Notes: generated from the sequence alone by a model not told the origin. DNA of 64,000 nt from Hippophae tibetana (GCA_037013495.1 CM072801.1:37312001-37376000), one strand, 5' to 3'; shown: positions 23,801 to 37,317, counted from the stretch's first letter. Program-made: numbers and translations.

Positions 23801-26016
23801 GTTTATCGAAATGACTATTATAATCAATCAAATCGTTGCTCTTTCGATTCCAAAAACACGCTCAAAGAAAAGTTTATTTATCGGAATCAGTTAACCAAAA
23901 TTTCTTCGTTTACACTACTTGCCAACCTCAAATAGTTAGGTGGCTTCTTATTGTGTTGTTTTCTATTCTTGTACTTTTGGGTTCCAATTTGATCATCTTA
24001 ACCCTGTTCTAAGCAATTTAATCATTCTTAATCGTTGAGTTCCAATGTAATCCTCCAAAAGGTTCCGCATCATTTGGTATCAAAGCCTTGTTGCTGAAAA
24101 TATATAATATAACTTCATATATGTATTTTTTTGAATTTTACATTTAAAAAAACTTTGTCCATTGAATTTTCTGTTCTATCATAAATCAAAATCTTAAAGA
24201 AAGATACATATTTGTATACCAAGTCTTGTGTTTTCTTTCAATTTTTTTGTCATTATTTTGTCTTTCGGTTTAATTTCCTAGTTTTCTTTAAATTCTTTGT
24301 ACCTTCTTCATGATTTATGTTTTTTGTGGTCAACCTATCTTCGTTCTTGAAAAAACCTTAGAGCTACTCCAGTTCGCGATTTCAATCAAAACTAGGTTAC
24401 TAATATGGGTTGCAACTTTAAACTGTTGTAACTTTTAATTGGTTTATCGAAATGACTATTATAATCAATCAAATCGTTGCTCTTTCGATTCCAAAAACAC
24501 GCTCAAAGAAAAGTTTATTTATCAGAATCGGTTAACCAAAATTACTTCGTTTACACTACTTGCCAACCTCAAATAGTTACGTGGCTTCTTATTGCGTTGT
24601 TTTCTGTTGTTTTTCTTTTGGGTTCCAATTTGATCATCTTAACCCTGTTCTAAGAAATTTAATCATTCTTAATCGTTTAGTTCCTATGTTATCCGCCAAA
24701 TGGTTCCGCATCATTTGGTATCAAAGCCTTGGTTGTTGAAAATATGTAATATATCTTCATATATGTATTTTTTTGAATTTTACATTTAAAAAAACTTTGT
24801 CCATTGAATTTTCCTATTCTATCATAAGTCAAAATCTTAAAGAAAGATAGATATTTGTATACCAAGTCTTGTGTTTTCTTTCAATTTTTTTGTCATTATT
24901 TTGTCTTTCGATTTAATTTCCTAGTTTTCTTTAAATTCTTTCTACCTTCTTCATGATTTATGTTTTTTGTGGTCAACCTATTTTTGTTCTTGAAAAAACC
25001 TTAGAGCTACTCCAGTTCGCGATTTCAAGCAAAACTAGGTTACTAATATGGGTTGCAACTTTAAACTGTTGTAACTATTAATTGGTTTATCGAAATGACT
25101 ATTATAATCAATCAAATCGTTGCTCTTTCGATTCCAAAAACACGCTCAAAGAAAAGTTTATTTATCGGAATCAGTTAACCAAAATTACTTCGTTTACACT
25201 ACTTGCCAACCTCAAATAGTTAGGTGGCTTCTTATTGCGTTGTTTTCTGTTCTTGTTCATTTGGGTTCCAATTTGATCATCTTAACCTTGTTCTAAGCAA
25301 TTTAATCATTCTTAATCGTTGAGTTCCTATGTTGTCCGCCAAAAGGTTCCGCATCATTTGGTATCAAATCCTTCCTTGCTGAAAATATGTAATTTATCTT
25401 CATATATGTATTTTTTTGAATTTTACATTTAAAAAAAACTTTGTCCATTGAATTTTATATGCTTTCATAAGTCAAAATCACAATGAAAGATAGATATTTG
25501 TATACCAAGTCTTGTGTTTTGTTTCAATTTTGTTGTCATTATTTTGTCTATCGATTTAATTTCCTAGTTTTCTTTAAATTCTTTGTACCTTCTTCAAGAT
25601 TTATGTTTTTTGTGGTCAACCTATCTTTGTTCTTGAAAAAACCTTAGAGCTACTCCAGTTCGCAATTTCAATCAAAACTAGGTTACTAATATGGGTTGCA
25701 ACTTTAAACTGTTGTAACTTTTAATTGGTTTATCGAAATGACTATTATAATCAATCAAATCGTTGCTCTTTCGATTCCAAAAACACGCTCAAAGAAAAGT
25801 TTATTTATCGGAATCAGTTAACCAAAATTACTTCGTTTACACTACTTGCCAACCTCAAATAGTTAGGTGGCTTCTTATTGTGTTGTTTTCTATTCTTGTA
25901 CTTTTGGGTTCCAATTTGATTATCTTAACCCTGTTCTAAGCAATTTAATCATTCTAAATCGTTGAGTTCCAATGTAATCCGCCAAAAGGTTCCGCATCAT
26001 TTGGTATCAAAGCCTT
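20873..26016 (+). repeat. 8-mer HOR unit (5144 bp), copy 2
   Basis: Second tandem copy. The junction falls in a chimeric monomer: the bases before 20873 follow the CCTTGTTGCTG type, those after 20886 the ATGTAATATATC type, and the 14-bp GTTGCTGAAAATAT at 20873-20886 is common to both. After 26030 the sequence follows the ATATAATATAAC type, so there is no third copy. Confidence 0.93.
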
Positions 26017-26289
26017 GTTGCTGAAAATATATAATATAACTTCATATATGTCTTTTTTTGAATTTTACATTTAAAAAAACTTTGTCCATTGAATTTTCTG
26101 TTCTATCATAAATCAAAATCTTAAAGAAAGATACATATTTGTATACCAAGTCTTGTGTTTTCTTTCAATTTTTTTTGTCATTATTTTGTCTTTCGGTTTA
26201 ATTTCCTAGTTTTCTTTAAATTCTTTGTACTTTCTTCATGATTTATGTTTTTTGTGGTCAACCTATCTTTGTTCTTGAAAAAACCTTAG
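26017..26289 (+). repeat. Satellite between 8-mer and 3-mer HORs
   Basis: Less than half a monomer, of the type with ATATGTCTTTTTTT and GATACATATTTG, close to 10590-10730. No other feature. Confidence 0.75.
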
Positions 26290-28220
26290 AGCTACTCCAG
26301 TTCGCGATTTCAAGCAAAACTAGGTTACTAATATGGGTTGCAACTTTAAACTGTTGTAACTATTAATTGATTTATCGAAATGACTATTATAATCAATCAA
26401 ATCGTTGCTCTTTCGATTCCAAAAAGACGCTCAAAGAAAAGTTTATTTATCGGAATCAGTTAACCAAAATTACTTCGTTTACACTACTTGCCAACCTCAA
26501 ATAGTTAGGTGGCTTCTTATTGCGTTGTTTTCTGTTCTTGTTCATTTGGGTTCCAATTTGATCATCTTAACCTTGTTCTAAGCAATTTAATCATTCTTAA
26601 TCGTTGAGTTCCTATGTTGTCCGCCAAAAGGTTCCGCATCATTTGGTATCAAATCCTTCCTTGCTGAAAATATGTAATTTATCTTCATATATGTATTTTT
26701 TTGAATTTTACATTTAAAAAAAACTTTGTCCATTGAATTTTATATGCTTTCATAAGTCAAAATCACAATGAAAGATAGATATTTGTATACCAAGTCTTGT
26801 GTTTTGTTTCAATTTTGTTGTCATTATTTTGTCTATCGATTTAATTTCCTAGTTTTCTTTAAATTCTTTGTACCTTCTTCAAGATTTATGTTTTTTGTGG
26901 TCAACCTATCTTTGTTCTTGAAAAAACCTTAGAGCTACTCCAGTTCGCAATTTCAATCAAAACTAGGTTACTAATATGGGTTGCAACTTTAAACTGTTGT
27001 AACTTTTAATTGGTTTATCGAAATGACTATTATAATCAATCAAATCGTTGCTCTTACGATTCCAAAAACACGCTCAAAGAAAAGTTTATTTATCGGAATT
27101 GGTTAACCAAAATTACTTCGTTTGCACTACTTGCCAACCTCAAATAGTTACGTGGCTTCTTATTGCGTTGTTTTCTGTTCTTGTTCTTTTGGGTTCCAAT
27201 TTGATCATCTTAACCCTGTTCTAAGCAATTTAATCATTCTTAATCGTTGAGTTCCTATGTTGTCCGCCAAATGGTTCCGCATCATTTGGTATGAAAGCCT
27301 TGGTTGCTGAAAATATGTAATATATCTTCATATATGTATTTTTTTTGAATTTTACATTTAAAAAGAATTTGTCCATTGAATTTTCCTATTCTATCATAAG
27401 TCAAAATCTTAAAGAAAGATAGATATTTGTATACCAAGTCTTGTGTTTTCTTTCAATTTTTTTGTCATTATTTTGTCTTTCGATTTAATTTCCTAGTTTT
27501 TCTTTAAATTCTTTGTACCTTCTTCATGATTTATGTTTTTTGTGGTCAACCTATCTTTGTTCTTGAAAAAACCTTAGAGCTACTCCAGTTCGCGATTTCA
27601 ATCAAAACTAGGTTACTAATATGGGTTGCAACTTTAAACTGTTGTAACTTTTAATTGGTTTATCGAAATGACTATTATAATCAATCAAATCGTTGCTCTT
27701 TCGATTCCAAAAACACGCTCAAAGAAAAGTTTATTTATCAGAATCAGTTAACCAAAATTTCTTCGTTTACACTACTTGCCAACCTCAAATAGTTAGGTGG
27801 CTTCTTATTGCGTTGTTTTCTGTTGTTTTTCTTTTGGGTTCCAATTTGATCATCTTAACCCTGTTCTAAGAAATTTAATCATTCTTAATCGTTTAGTTCC
27901 TATGTTGTCCGCCAAATGGTTCCGCATCATTTGGTATCAAAGCCTTGGTTGTTGAAAATATGTAATATATCTTCATATATGTATTTTTTTGAATTTTACA
28001 TTTAAAAAAACTTTGTCCATTGAATTTTCCTATTCTATCATAAGTCAAAATCTTAAAGAAAGATAGATATTTGTATACCAAGTCTTGTGTTTTCTTTCAA
28101 TTTTTTTGTCATTATTTTGTCTTTCGATTTAATTTCCTAGTTTTCTTTAAATTCTTTCTACCTTCTTCATGATTTATGTTTTTTGTGGTTAACCTATTTT
28201 TGTTCTTGAAAAAACCTTAG
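26290..28220 (+). repeat. 3-mer HOR unit (~1931 bp), copy 1
   Basis: Three monomers repeated at 1930-1931 bp spacing. Diagnostic tags recur in copy 2: CAAATCCTTCCTTGC (26649/28579), CTTCAAGATTTATG (26877/28808), TATGAAAGCC (27291/29222) and CGTTTAGTTCC (27890/29820). Private differences here include AAAAAGACGC (26423) and an extra T in the run near 27341. The left boundary is approximate. Confidence 0.85.
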
Positions 28221-30151
28221 AGCTACTCCAGTTCGCGATTTCAAGCAAAACTAGGTTACTAATATGGGTTGCAACTTTAAACTGTTGTAACTATTAATTG
28301 GTTTATCGAAATGACTATTATAATCAATCAAATCGTTGCTCTTTCGATTCCAAAAACACGCTCAAAGAAAAGTTTATTTATCGGAATCAGTTAACCAAAA
28401 TTACTTCGTTTACACTACTTGCCAACCTGAAATAGTTAGGTGGCTTCTTATTGCGTTGTTTTCTGTTCTTATTCATTTGGGTTCCAATTTGATCATCTTA
28501 ACCTTGTTCTAAGCAATTTAATCATTCTTAATCGTTGAGTTCCTATGTTGTCCGCCAAAAGGTTCCGCATCATTTGGTATCAAATCCTTCCTTGCTGAAA
28601 ATATGTAATTTATCTTCATATATGTATTTTTTTGAATTTTACATTTAAAAAAAACTTTGTCCATTGAATTTTATATGCTTTCATAAGTCAAAATCACAAT
28701 GAAAGATAGATATTTGTATACCAAGTCTTGTGTTTTGTTTCAATTTTGTTGTCATTATTTTGTCTATCGATTTAATTTCCTAGTTTTCTTTAAATTCTTT
28801 GTACCTTCTTCAAGATTTATGTTTTTTGTGGTCAACCTATCTTTGTTCTTGAAAAAACCTTAGAGCTACTCCAGTTCGCAATTTCAATCAAAACTAGGTT
28901 ACTAATATGGGTTGCAACTTTAAACTGTTGTAACTTTTAATTGGTTTATCGAAATGACTATTATAATCAATCAAATCGTTGCTCTTTCGATTCCAAAAAC
29001 ACGCTCAAAGAAAAGTTTATTTATCGGAATTGGTTAACCAAAATTACTTCGTTTGCACTACTTGCCAACCTCAAATAGTTACGTGGCTTCTTATTGCGTT
29101 GTTTTCTGTTCTTGTTCTTTTGGGTTCCAATTTGATCATCTTAACCCTGTTCTAAGCAATTTAATCATTCTTAATCGTTGAGTTCCTATGTTGTCCGCCA
29201 AATGGTTCCGCATCATTTGGTATGAAAGCCTTGGTTGCTGAAAATATGTAATATATCTTCATATATGTATTTTTTTGAATTTTACATTTAAAAAGAATTT
29301 GTCCATTGAATTTTCCTATTCTATCATAAGTCAAAATCTTAAAGAAAGATAGATATTTGTATACCAAGTCTTGTGTTTTCTTTCAATTTTTTTGTCATTA
29401 TTTTGTCTTTCGATTTAATTTCCTAGTTTTTCTTTAAATTCTTTGTACCTTCTTCATGATTTATGTTTTTTGTGGTCAACCTATCTTTGTTCTTGAAAAA
29501 ACCTTAGAGCTACTCCAGTTCGCGATTTCAATCAAAACTAGGTTACTAATATGGGTTGCAACTTTAAACTGTTGTAACTTTTAATTGGTTTATCGAAATG
29601 ACTATTATAATCAATCAAATCGTTGCTCTTTCGATTCCAAAAACACGCTCAAAGAAAAGTTTATTTATCAGAATCAGTTAACCAAAATTTCTTCGTTTAC
29701 ACTACTTGCCAACCTCAAATAGTTAGGTGGCTTCTTATTGCGTTGTTTTCTGTTGTTTTTCTTTTGGGTTCCAATTTGATCATCTTAACCCTGTTCTAAG
29801 AAATTTAATCATTCTTAATCGTTTAGTTCCTATGTTGTCCGCCAAATGGTTCCGCATCATTCGGTATCAAAGCCTTGGTTGTTGAAAATATGTAATATAT
29901 CTTCATATATGTATTTTTTTGAATTTTACATTTAAAAAAACTTTGTCCATTGAATTTTCCTATTCTATCATAAGTCAAAATCTTAAAGAAAGATAGATAT
30001 TTGTATACCAAGTCTTGTGTTTTCTTTCAATTTTTTTGTCATTATTTTGTCTTTCGATTTAATTTCCTAGTTTTCTTTAAATTCTTTCTACCTTCTTCAT
30101 GATTTATGTTTTTTGTGGTTAACCTATTTTTGTTCTTGAAAAAACCTTAGA
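28221..30151 (+). repeat. 3-mer HOR unit (~1931 bp), copy 2
   Basis: Second copy. It has CTTATTCATTTGGG (28468), which is shared with copy 3 but not copy 1, so copies 2 and 3 look more recently related to each other. CCTGAAATAG (28427) and CATTCGGTATC (29858) are private changes. Confidence 0.85.
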
Positions 30152-30965
30152 GCTACTCAAGTTCGCGATTTCAAGCAAAACTAGGTTACTAATATGGGTT
30201 GCAACTTTAAACTGTTGTAACTATTAATTGGTTTATCGAAATGACTATTATAATCAATCAAATCGTTGCTCTTTCGATTCCAAAAACACGCTCAAAGAAA
30301 AGTTTATTTATCGGAATCAGTTAACCAAAATTACTTCGTTTACACTACTTGCCAACCTCAAATAGTTAGGTGGCTTCTTATTGCGTTGTTTTCTGTTCTT
30401 ATTCATTTGGGTTCCAATTTGATCATCTTAACCTTGTTCTAAGCAATTTAATCATTCTTAATCGTTGAGTTCCTATGTTGTCCGCCAAAAGGTTCCGCAT
30501 CATTTGGTATCAAATCCTTCCTTGCTGAAAATATGTAATTTATCTTCATATATGTATTTTTTTGAATTTTACATTTAAAAAAAACTTTGTCCATTGAATT
30601 TTATATGCTTTCATAAGTCAAAATCACAATGAAAGATAGATATTTGTATACCAAGTCTTGTGTTTTGTTTCAATTTTGTTGTCATTATTTTGTCTATCGA
30701 TTTAATTTCCTAGTTTTCTTTAAATTCTTTGTACCTTCTTCAAGATTTATGTTTTTTGTGGTCAACCTATCTTTGTTCTTGAAAAAACCTTAGAGCTACT
30801 CCAGTTCGCAATTTCAATCAAAACTAGGTTACTAATATGGGTTTCAACTTTAAACTGTTGTAACTTTTAATTGGTTTATCGAAATGACTATTATAATCAA
30901 TCAAATCGTTGCTCTTTCGATTCCAAAAACACGCTCAAAGAAAAGTTTATTTATCGGAATTGGTT
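30152..30965 (+). repeat. 3-mer HOR unit, partial copy 3
   Basis: The first ~0.8 kb of a third copy, offset 1930 from copy 2, with CTTATTCATTTGGG and CAAATCCTTCCTTGC. The match fades after about 30965, where CGTTTACACTACTTGCTAACC replaces the CGTTTGCACTACTTGCCAACC form. Confidence 0.8.
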
Positions 30966-32344
30966 AACCAAAATTACTTCGTTTACACTACTTGCTAACC
31001 TCAAATAGTTACGTGGCTTCTTATTGCGTTGTTTTCTGTTCTTGTTCTTTTGGGTTCCAATTTGATCATCTTAACCCTGTTCTAAGCAATTTAATCATTC
31101 TTAATCGTTGAGTTCCTATGTTATCCGCCAAAAGGTTCCGCATCATTTGGTATCAAAGCCTTGTTGCTGAAAATATATAATATAACTTCATATATGTATT
31201 TTTTTGAATTTTACATTTAAAAACACTTTGTCCATTGAATTTTTCTATTCTTTCATAAGTCAAAATCTTAAAGAAAGATAGATATTTGTATACCAAGTCT
31301 TGTGTTTTCTTTCAATTTTTTTGTCATTATTTTGTCTTTCGATTTAATTTCCTAGTTTTTCTTTAAATTCTTTGTACCTTCTTCATGATTTATGTTTTTT
31401 GTGGTCAACCTATCTTTGTCCTTCAAAAAACCTTAGAGCTACTCCAGTTCGCGATTACAATAAAAACTAGGTTACTAATATGGGTTGCAACTTTAAACTG
31501 TTGTAACTTTAAATTGGTTTATCGAAATTACTATTATAATCATTCAAATCGTCGCTCTTTCGATTCCAAAAACACGCTCAAAGAAAAGTTTATTTATCGG
31601 AATTTGTTTTACCAAAATTACTTCGTTTACACTACTTGCCAACCTCAAATAGTTAGGTGGCTTCTTATTGCATTTTTTTCTGTTCTTGTTCTTCTTATGT
31701 TCCAATTTGATCATCTTAACCCTGTTCTAAGCAATTTAATCATTCTTAATCGTTGAGTTCCTATGTTATCCGCCAAAAGGTTCCGCATCATTTGGTATCA
31801 AAGCCTTGTTGCTGAAAATTTATAATATAACTTCATATATGTATTTTTTGGAATTTTACATTTAAAAAAACTTTGTCCATTGAATTTTCCTATTCTATCA
31901 TAAATCAAAATCTTAAAGAAAGATAGATATTTGTATACCAAGTCTTGTGTTTTCTTTCAATTTTTTTGTCATTATTTTGTCTTTCGATTTAATTTCCTAG
32001 TTTTCTTTAAATTCTTTGTACCTTTTTCATGATTTATGTTTTTTGTGGTCAACCTATCTTTGTTCTTGAAAAAACCTTAGAGCTACTCAAGTTCTCGATT
32101 TCAATCAAAACTAGGTTACTAATATGGGTTGCAACTTTAAACTGTTGTAACCTTTAATTGGTTTATTGAAATGACTATTATAATCAATCAAATCGTTGCT
32201 CTTTCTATTCCAAAAACACGCTCAAAGAAAAGTTTATTTATCGGAATCGTTTAACCAAAATTACTTCGTTTACACTACTTGTCCAACCTCAAATAGATAG
32301 GTGGCTTCTTATTGTGTTGTTTTCTATTCTTGTACTTTTGGGTT
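30966..32344 (+). repeat. Run of GTTATCC-type monomers
   Basis: Monomers starting at 31107, 31752, 32395 and 33039 all carry the GTTATCCGCC/CCTTGTTGC variant (one copy reads CATTGTTGC). Four in a row is the longest run of this type in the window. The longest open frame in this family (123 codons, from 31385) lies here, but it is satellite sequence. Confidence 0.8.
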
Positions 32345-32941
32345 CCAATTTGATCATCTTAACCCTGTTCTAAGCAATTTAATCATTCTTAATCGTTGAG
32401 TTCCTATGTTATCCGCCAAAAGGTTCCGCATCATTTGGTATCAAAGCATTGTTGCTGAAAATATATAATACAACTTCATATATGTATTTTTTTGAATTTT
32501 ACATTTAAAAAAACTTTGTCCATTGAATTTTTCTATTCTTTCATAAGTCAAAATCTTAAAGAAAGATATATATTTGTATACCAAGTCTTGTGTTTTCTTT
32601 CAATTTTTTTGTCATTATTTTGTCTTTCGATTTAATTTCCTAGTTTTCTTTAAATTCTTTGTACCTTCTTCATGATTTATGTTTTTTGTGGTCAACCTAT
32701 CTTTGTCCTTCAAAAAACCTTAGAGCTACTCCAGTTCGCGATTACAATAAAAACTAGGTTACTAATATGGGTTGCAACTTTAAACTGTTGTAACTTTAAA
32801 TTGGTTTATCGAAATGACTATTATAATGAATCAAATCGTCGCTCTTTCGATTCCAAAAACACGCTAAAAGAAAAGTTTATTTATCGGAATTTTTTTTACC
32901 AAAATTACTTGGTTTACACTACTTGCCAACCTCAAATAGTT
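32345..32941 (+). repeat. Single-monomer duplication, copy 1
   Basis: About 600 bp that closely matches the next monomer at 644-645 bp spacing. The shared tag ATTACTTGGTTTACAC (near 32904 and 33549) is not seen elsewhere in the window. Differences include AAAGCATTG versus AAAGCCTTG and GATATATAT versus GATAGATAT. Confidence 0.75.
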
Positions 32942-32988
32942 AGGTGGGTTCTTATTGCGTTTTTTTCTGTTCTTGTTCTTTTTATGTT

Positions 32989-33586
32989 CCAATTTGATCA
33001 TCTTAACCCTGTTCTAAGCAATTTAATCATTCTTAATCGTTGAGTTCCTATGTTATCCGCCAAAAGGTTCCGCATCATTTGGTATCAAAGCCTTGTTGCT
33101 GAAAATATATAATATAACTTCATATATGTATTTTTTTGAATTTTACATTTAAAAAAACTTTGTCCATTGAATTTTTCTATTCTTTCATAAGTCAAAATCT
33201 TAAAGAAAGATAGATATTTGTATACCAAGTCTTGTGTTTTCTTTCAATTTTTTTGTCATTATTTTGTCTTTCGATTTAATTTCCTAGTTTTTCTTTAAAT
33301 TCTTTGTACCTTCTTCATGATTTATGTTTTTTGTGGTCAACCTATCTTTGTCCTTCAAAAAACCTTAGAGCTACTCCAGTTCGCGATTACAATAAAAACT
33401 AGGTTACTAATATGGGTTGCAACTTTAAACTGTTGTAACTTTAAATTGGTTTATCGAAATGACTATTATAATCAATCAAATCGTCGCTCTTTCGATTCCA
33501 AAAACACGCTCAAAGAAAAGTTTATTTATCGGAATTTTTTTTACCAAAATTACTTGGTTTACACTACTTGCCAACCTCAAATAGTT
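32989..33586 (+). repeat. Single-monomer duplication, copy 2
   Basis: Partner of 32345-32941. It ends where the sequence switches to GTTACGTGGC. It shows that exchange between immediate neighbours also occurs, not only between HOR registers. Confidence 0.75.
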
Positions 33587-35386
33587 ACGTGGCTTCTTAT
33601 TGCGTTGTTTTCTGTTCTTTTTCTTTTGTGTTCCAATTTGATCATATTAACCCTGTTCTAAGAAATTTAATCATTCTTAATTGTTGAGTTCCTATGTTGT
33701 CGGCCAAATGGTTCCGCATCATTTGGTATCAAAGCCTTGGTTGCTGAAAATATGTAATATATCTTCATATATGTATTTTTTTGAATTTTACATTTAAAAA
33801 AAACTTTGTCCATTGAATTTTATATGCTTTCATAAGTCAAAATCACAATGAAAGATAGATATTTGTATACCAAGTCTTGTGTTTTCTTTCAATTTTGTTG
33901 TCATTATTTTGTCTTTCGATTTAATTTCCTAGTTTTCATTAAATTCTTTGTACCTTCTTCATGATTTATGTTTTTTGTGGTCAACCTGTCTTTGTTCTTG
34001 AAAAAACCTTAGAGCTACTCCAGTTCGCGATTTCAAGCAAAACTAGGTTACTAATATGGGTTGCAACTTTAAACTGTTGTAACTTTTAATTGGTTTATCG
34101 AACTGACTATTATAATCAACCAAATCGTTGCTCTTTCGATTCCAAAAACACGCTCAAAGAAAAGTTTATTTATCGGAATTGGTTAACCAAAATTACTTCG
34201 TTTACACTACTTGCTAACCTCAAATAGTTACGTGGCTTCTTATTGCGTTGTTTTCTGTTCTTGTTCTTTTGGGTTCCAATTTGATCATCTTAACCCTGTT
34301 CTAAGCAATTTAATCATTCTTAATCGTTGAGTTCCTATGTTGTCCGCCAAATGGTTCCGCATCATTTGGTATCAAAGCCTTGGTTGCTGAAAATATGTAA
34401 TATATCTTCATATATGTATTTTTTTGAATTTTACATTTAAAAAAAATTTGTCCATTGAATTTTCCTATTCCATCATAAGTCAAAATCTTAAAGAAAGATA
34501 GATATTTGTATACCAAGTCTTGTGTTATCTTTCAATTTTTGTGTCATTATTTTGTCTTTCGATTTAATTTCCTAGTTTTTCTTTAAATTCTTTGTACCTT
34601 CTTCATGATTTATGTTTTTTGTGGTCAACCTATCTTTGTTCTTGAAAAAACCTTAGAGCTACTCCAGTTCGCGATTTCAAGCAAAACTAGGTTACTAATA
34701 TGGGTTGCAACTTTAAACTGTTGTAACTTTTAATTGGTTTATCGAACTGACTATTATAATCAACCAAATCGTTGCTCTTTCGATTCCAAAAACACGCTCA
34801 AAGAAAAGTTTATTTATCGGAATTGGTTAACCAAAATTACTTCGTTTACACTACTTGCCAACCTCAAATAGTTACGTGGCTTCTTATTGCGTTGTTTTCT
34901 GTTCTTGTTCTTTTGGGTTCCAATTTGATCATCTTAACCTGCTTCTAAGCAATTTAATCATTCTTAATCGCTGAGTTCCTATGTTGTCCGCCAAATGGTT
35001 CCGCATCATTTGGTATCAAATCCTTGGTTGCTGAAAATATGTAATTTATCTTCATATATGTATTTTTTTGAATTTTACATTAAAAAAAAACTTTGTCCAT
35101 TGAATTTTATATGCTTTCATAAGTCAAAATCACAAAGAAAGATAGATATTTGTATACCAAGTCTTGTGTTTTCTTTCAATTTTGTTGTCATTATTTTGTC
35201 TTTCGATTTAATTTCCTAGTTTTCTTTAAATTCTTTGTACCTTCTTCATGATTTATGTTTTTTGTGGTCAACCTATCTTTGTTCTTGAAAAAACCTTAGA
35301 GCTACTCCAGTTCGCGATTTCAAGCAAAACTAGGTTACTAATATGGGTTGCAACTTTAAACTGTTGTAACTTTTAATTGGTTTATC
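33587..35386 (+). repeat. Monomers introducing the GAACTGAC variant
   Basis: The variant TATCGAACTGACTATT with AATCAACCAAATC appears at 34098, 34741 and 35384, one per monomer. It is restricted to 34-47 kb, which marks a locally spreading lineage. The anchor regions alternate between CAAATGG/AAAGCC and AAATCC forms. Confidence 0.8.
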
Positions 35387-37317
35387 GAACTGACTATTAT
35401 AATCAACCAAATCGTTGCTCTTTCGATTCCAAAAACACGCTCAAAGAAAAGTTTATTTATCGGAATTGGTTAACCAAAATTACTTCGTTTACACTACTTG
35501 CCAACCTCAAATAGTTACGTGGCTTCTTATTGCGTTGTTTTCTGTTCTTGTTCTTTTGGGTTCCAATTTGATCATCTTAACCCTGTTCTAAGCAATTTAA
35601 TCATTCTTAATCGTTGAGTTCCTATGTTGTCCGCCAAATGGTTCCGCATCATTTGGTATCAAAGCCTTGGTTGCTGAAAATATGTAATATATCTTCATAT
35701 ATGTATTTTTTTGAATTTTACATTTAAAAAAAATTTGTCCATTGAATTTTCCTATTCCATCATAAGTCAAAATCTTAAAGAAAGATAGATATTTGTATAC
35801 CAAGTCTTGTGTTATCTTTCAATTTTTTTGTCATTATTTTGTCTTTCGATTTAATTTCCTAGTTTTTCTTTAAATTCTTTGTACCTTCTTCATGATTTAT
35901 GTTTTTTGTGGTCAACCTATCTTTGTCCTTGAAAAAACCTTAGAGCTACTCCAGTTCGCGATTACAATAAAAACTAGGTTACTAATATGGGTTGCAACTT
36001 TAAACTGTTGTAACTTTAAATTGGTTTATCGAAATGACTATTATAATCAATCAAATCGTCGCTCTTTCGATTCCAAAAACACGCTCAAAGAAAAGTTTAT
36101 TTATCGGAATTTTTTTTACCAAAATTACTTCGTTTACACTACTTGTCAACCTCAAATAGTTAGGTGGCTTTTTATTGCGTTTTTTTCTGTTCTTTTTCTT
36201 CTGTGTTCCAATTTGATCATATTAACCCTGTTCTAAGAAATTTAATCATTCTTAATTGTTGAGTTCCTATGTTGTCCGCCAAATGGTTCCGCATCATTTG
36301 GTATCAAAGCCTTGGTTGCTGAAAATATGTAATATATCTTCATATATGTATTTTTTTTGAATTTTACATTTAAAAAAAACTTTGTCCATTGAATTTTATA
36401 TGCTTTCATAAGTCAAAATCACAATGAAAGATAGATATTTGTATACCAAGTCTTGTGTTTTCTTTCAATTTTGTTGTCATTATTTTGTCTTTCGATTTAA
36501 TTTCCTAGTTTTCTTTAAATTCCTTGTACCTTCTTCATGATTTATGTTTTTTGTGGTCAACCTATCTTTGTTCTTGAAAAAACCTTAGAGCTACTCCAGT
36601 TCGCGATTTGAAGCAAAACTAGGTTACTAATATGGGTTGCAACTTTAAACTGTTGTAACTATTAATTGGTTTATCGAAATGACTATTATAATCAATCAAA
36701 TCGTTGCTCTTTCGATTCCAAAAACACGCTCAAAGAAAAGTTTATTTATCGGAATCAGTTAACCAAAATTACTTCGTTTACACTACTTGCCAACCTCAAA
36801 TAGTTAGGTGGCTTCTTCTTGCGTTGTTTTCTGTTCTTGTTCTTTTGGGTTCCAATTTGATCATCTTAACCTTCTTCTAAGCCATTTAATCATTCTTAAT
36901 CGTTGAGTTCCTATGTTGTCCGCCAAAAGGTTCCGCATCATTTGGTATCAAATCCTTGGTTGCTGAAAATATGTAATTTATCTTCATATATGTATTTTTT
37001 TGAATTTTACATTTAAAAAAAACTTTGTCCATTGAATTTTATATGCTTTCATAAGTCAAAATCACAAAGAAAGATAGATATTTGTATACCAAGTCTTGTG
37101 TTTTCTTTCAATTTTGTTGTCATTATTTTGTCTTTCGATTTAATTTCCTAGTTTTCTTTAAATTCATTGTACCTTCTTCATGATTTATGTTTTTTGTGGT
37201 CAACCTATCTTTGTTCTTGAAAAAACCTTAGAGCTACTCCAGTTGCGATTTCAAGAAAAACTAGGTTACTAATATGGGTTGCAACTTTAAACTGTTGTAA
37301 CTTTTAATTGGTTTATC
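35387..37317 (+). repeat. 3-mer HOR unit (~1930 bp), copy 1
   Basis: Three monomers; the next unit follows at 1929-1930 bp. Shared tags: GAACTGAC, CCATCATAAG with GTGTTATCTTTC (35757, 37687, 39617), CTTCTTCTAAGCCATT (36872, 38801) and CCAGTTGCGATTTC (37239, 39169). A segment around 36.19-36.7 kb differs from the matching part of copy 2 (CTTCTGTGTTCC instead of TTTTTATGTTCC, and a TATATGC-type downstream part), which looks like a conversion tract or a separate exchange. Confidence 0.8.

Noticed and set aside
15729-26016. Assembly duplication as the sole explanation for the 8-mer copies
   Set aside because: Not excluded, but similar tandem duplications with other unit sizes (2, 3 and 5 monomers) occur in the same window with graded divergence, which fits natural unequal exchange. 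Long reads would decide.
31385-31756. Open frame of 123 codons on the + strand, recurring with small changes (e.g. 32672, 37822, 39752, 61623, 62909)
   Set aside because: It is the same stretch of satellite monomer each time. In most monomers the frame is broken by stops or one-base indels (e.g. the CGATTAAAAAAACACG variants), it ends at the monomer anchor, and it shows no domain. Low-GC repeat DNA gives such frames by chance and amplification multiplies them.
34310-34516. Open frame of 68 codons on the - strand, present in many monomers (e.g. 2155, 8585, 42030, 60687)
   Set aside because: It lies across the primer-site relic and the A/T-rich core, on the strand opposite to the inferred LTR orientation. 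It is broken in GTTATCC-type monomers by the one-base deletion. No recognisable protein.
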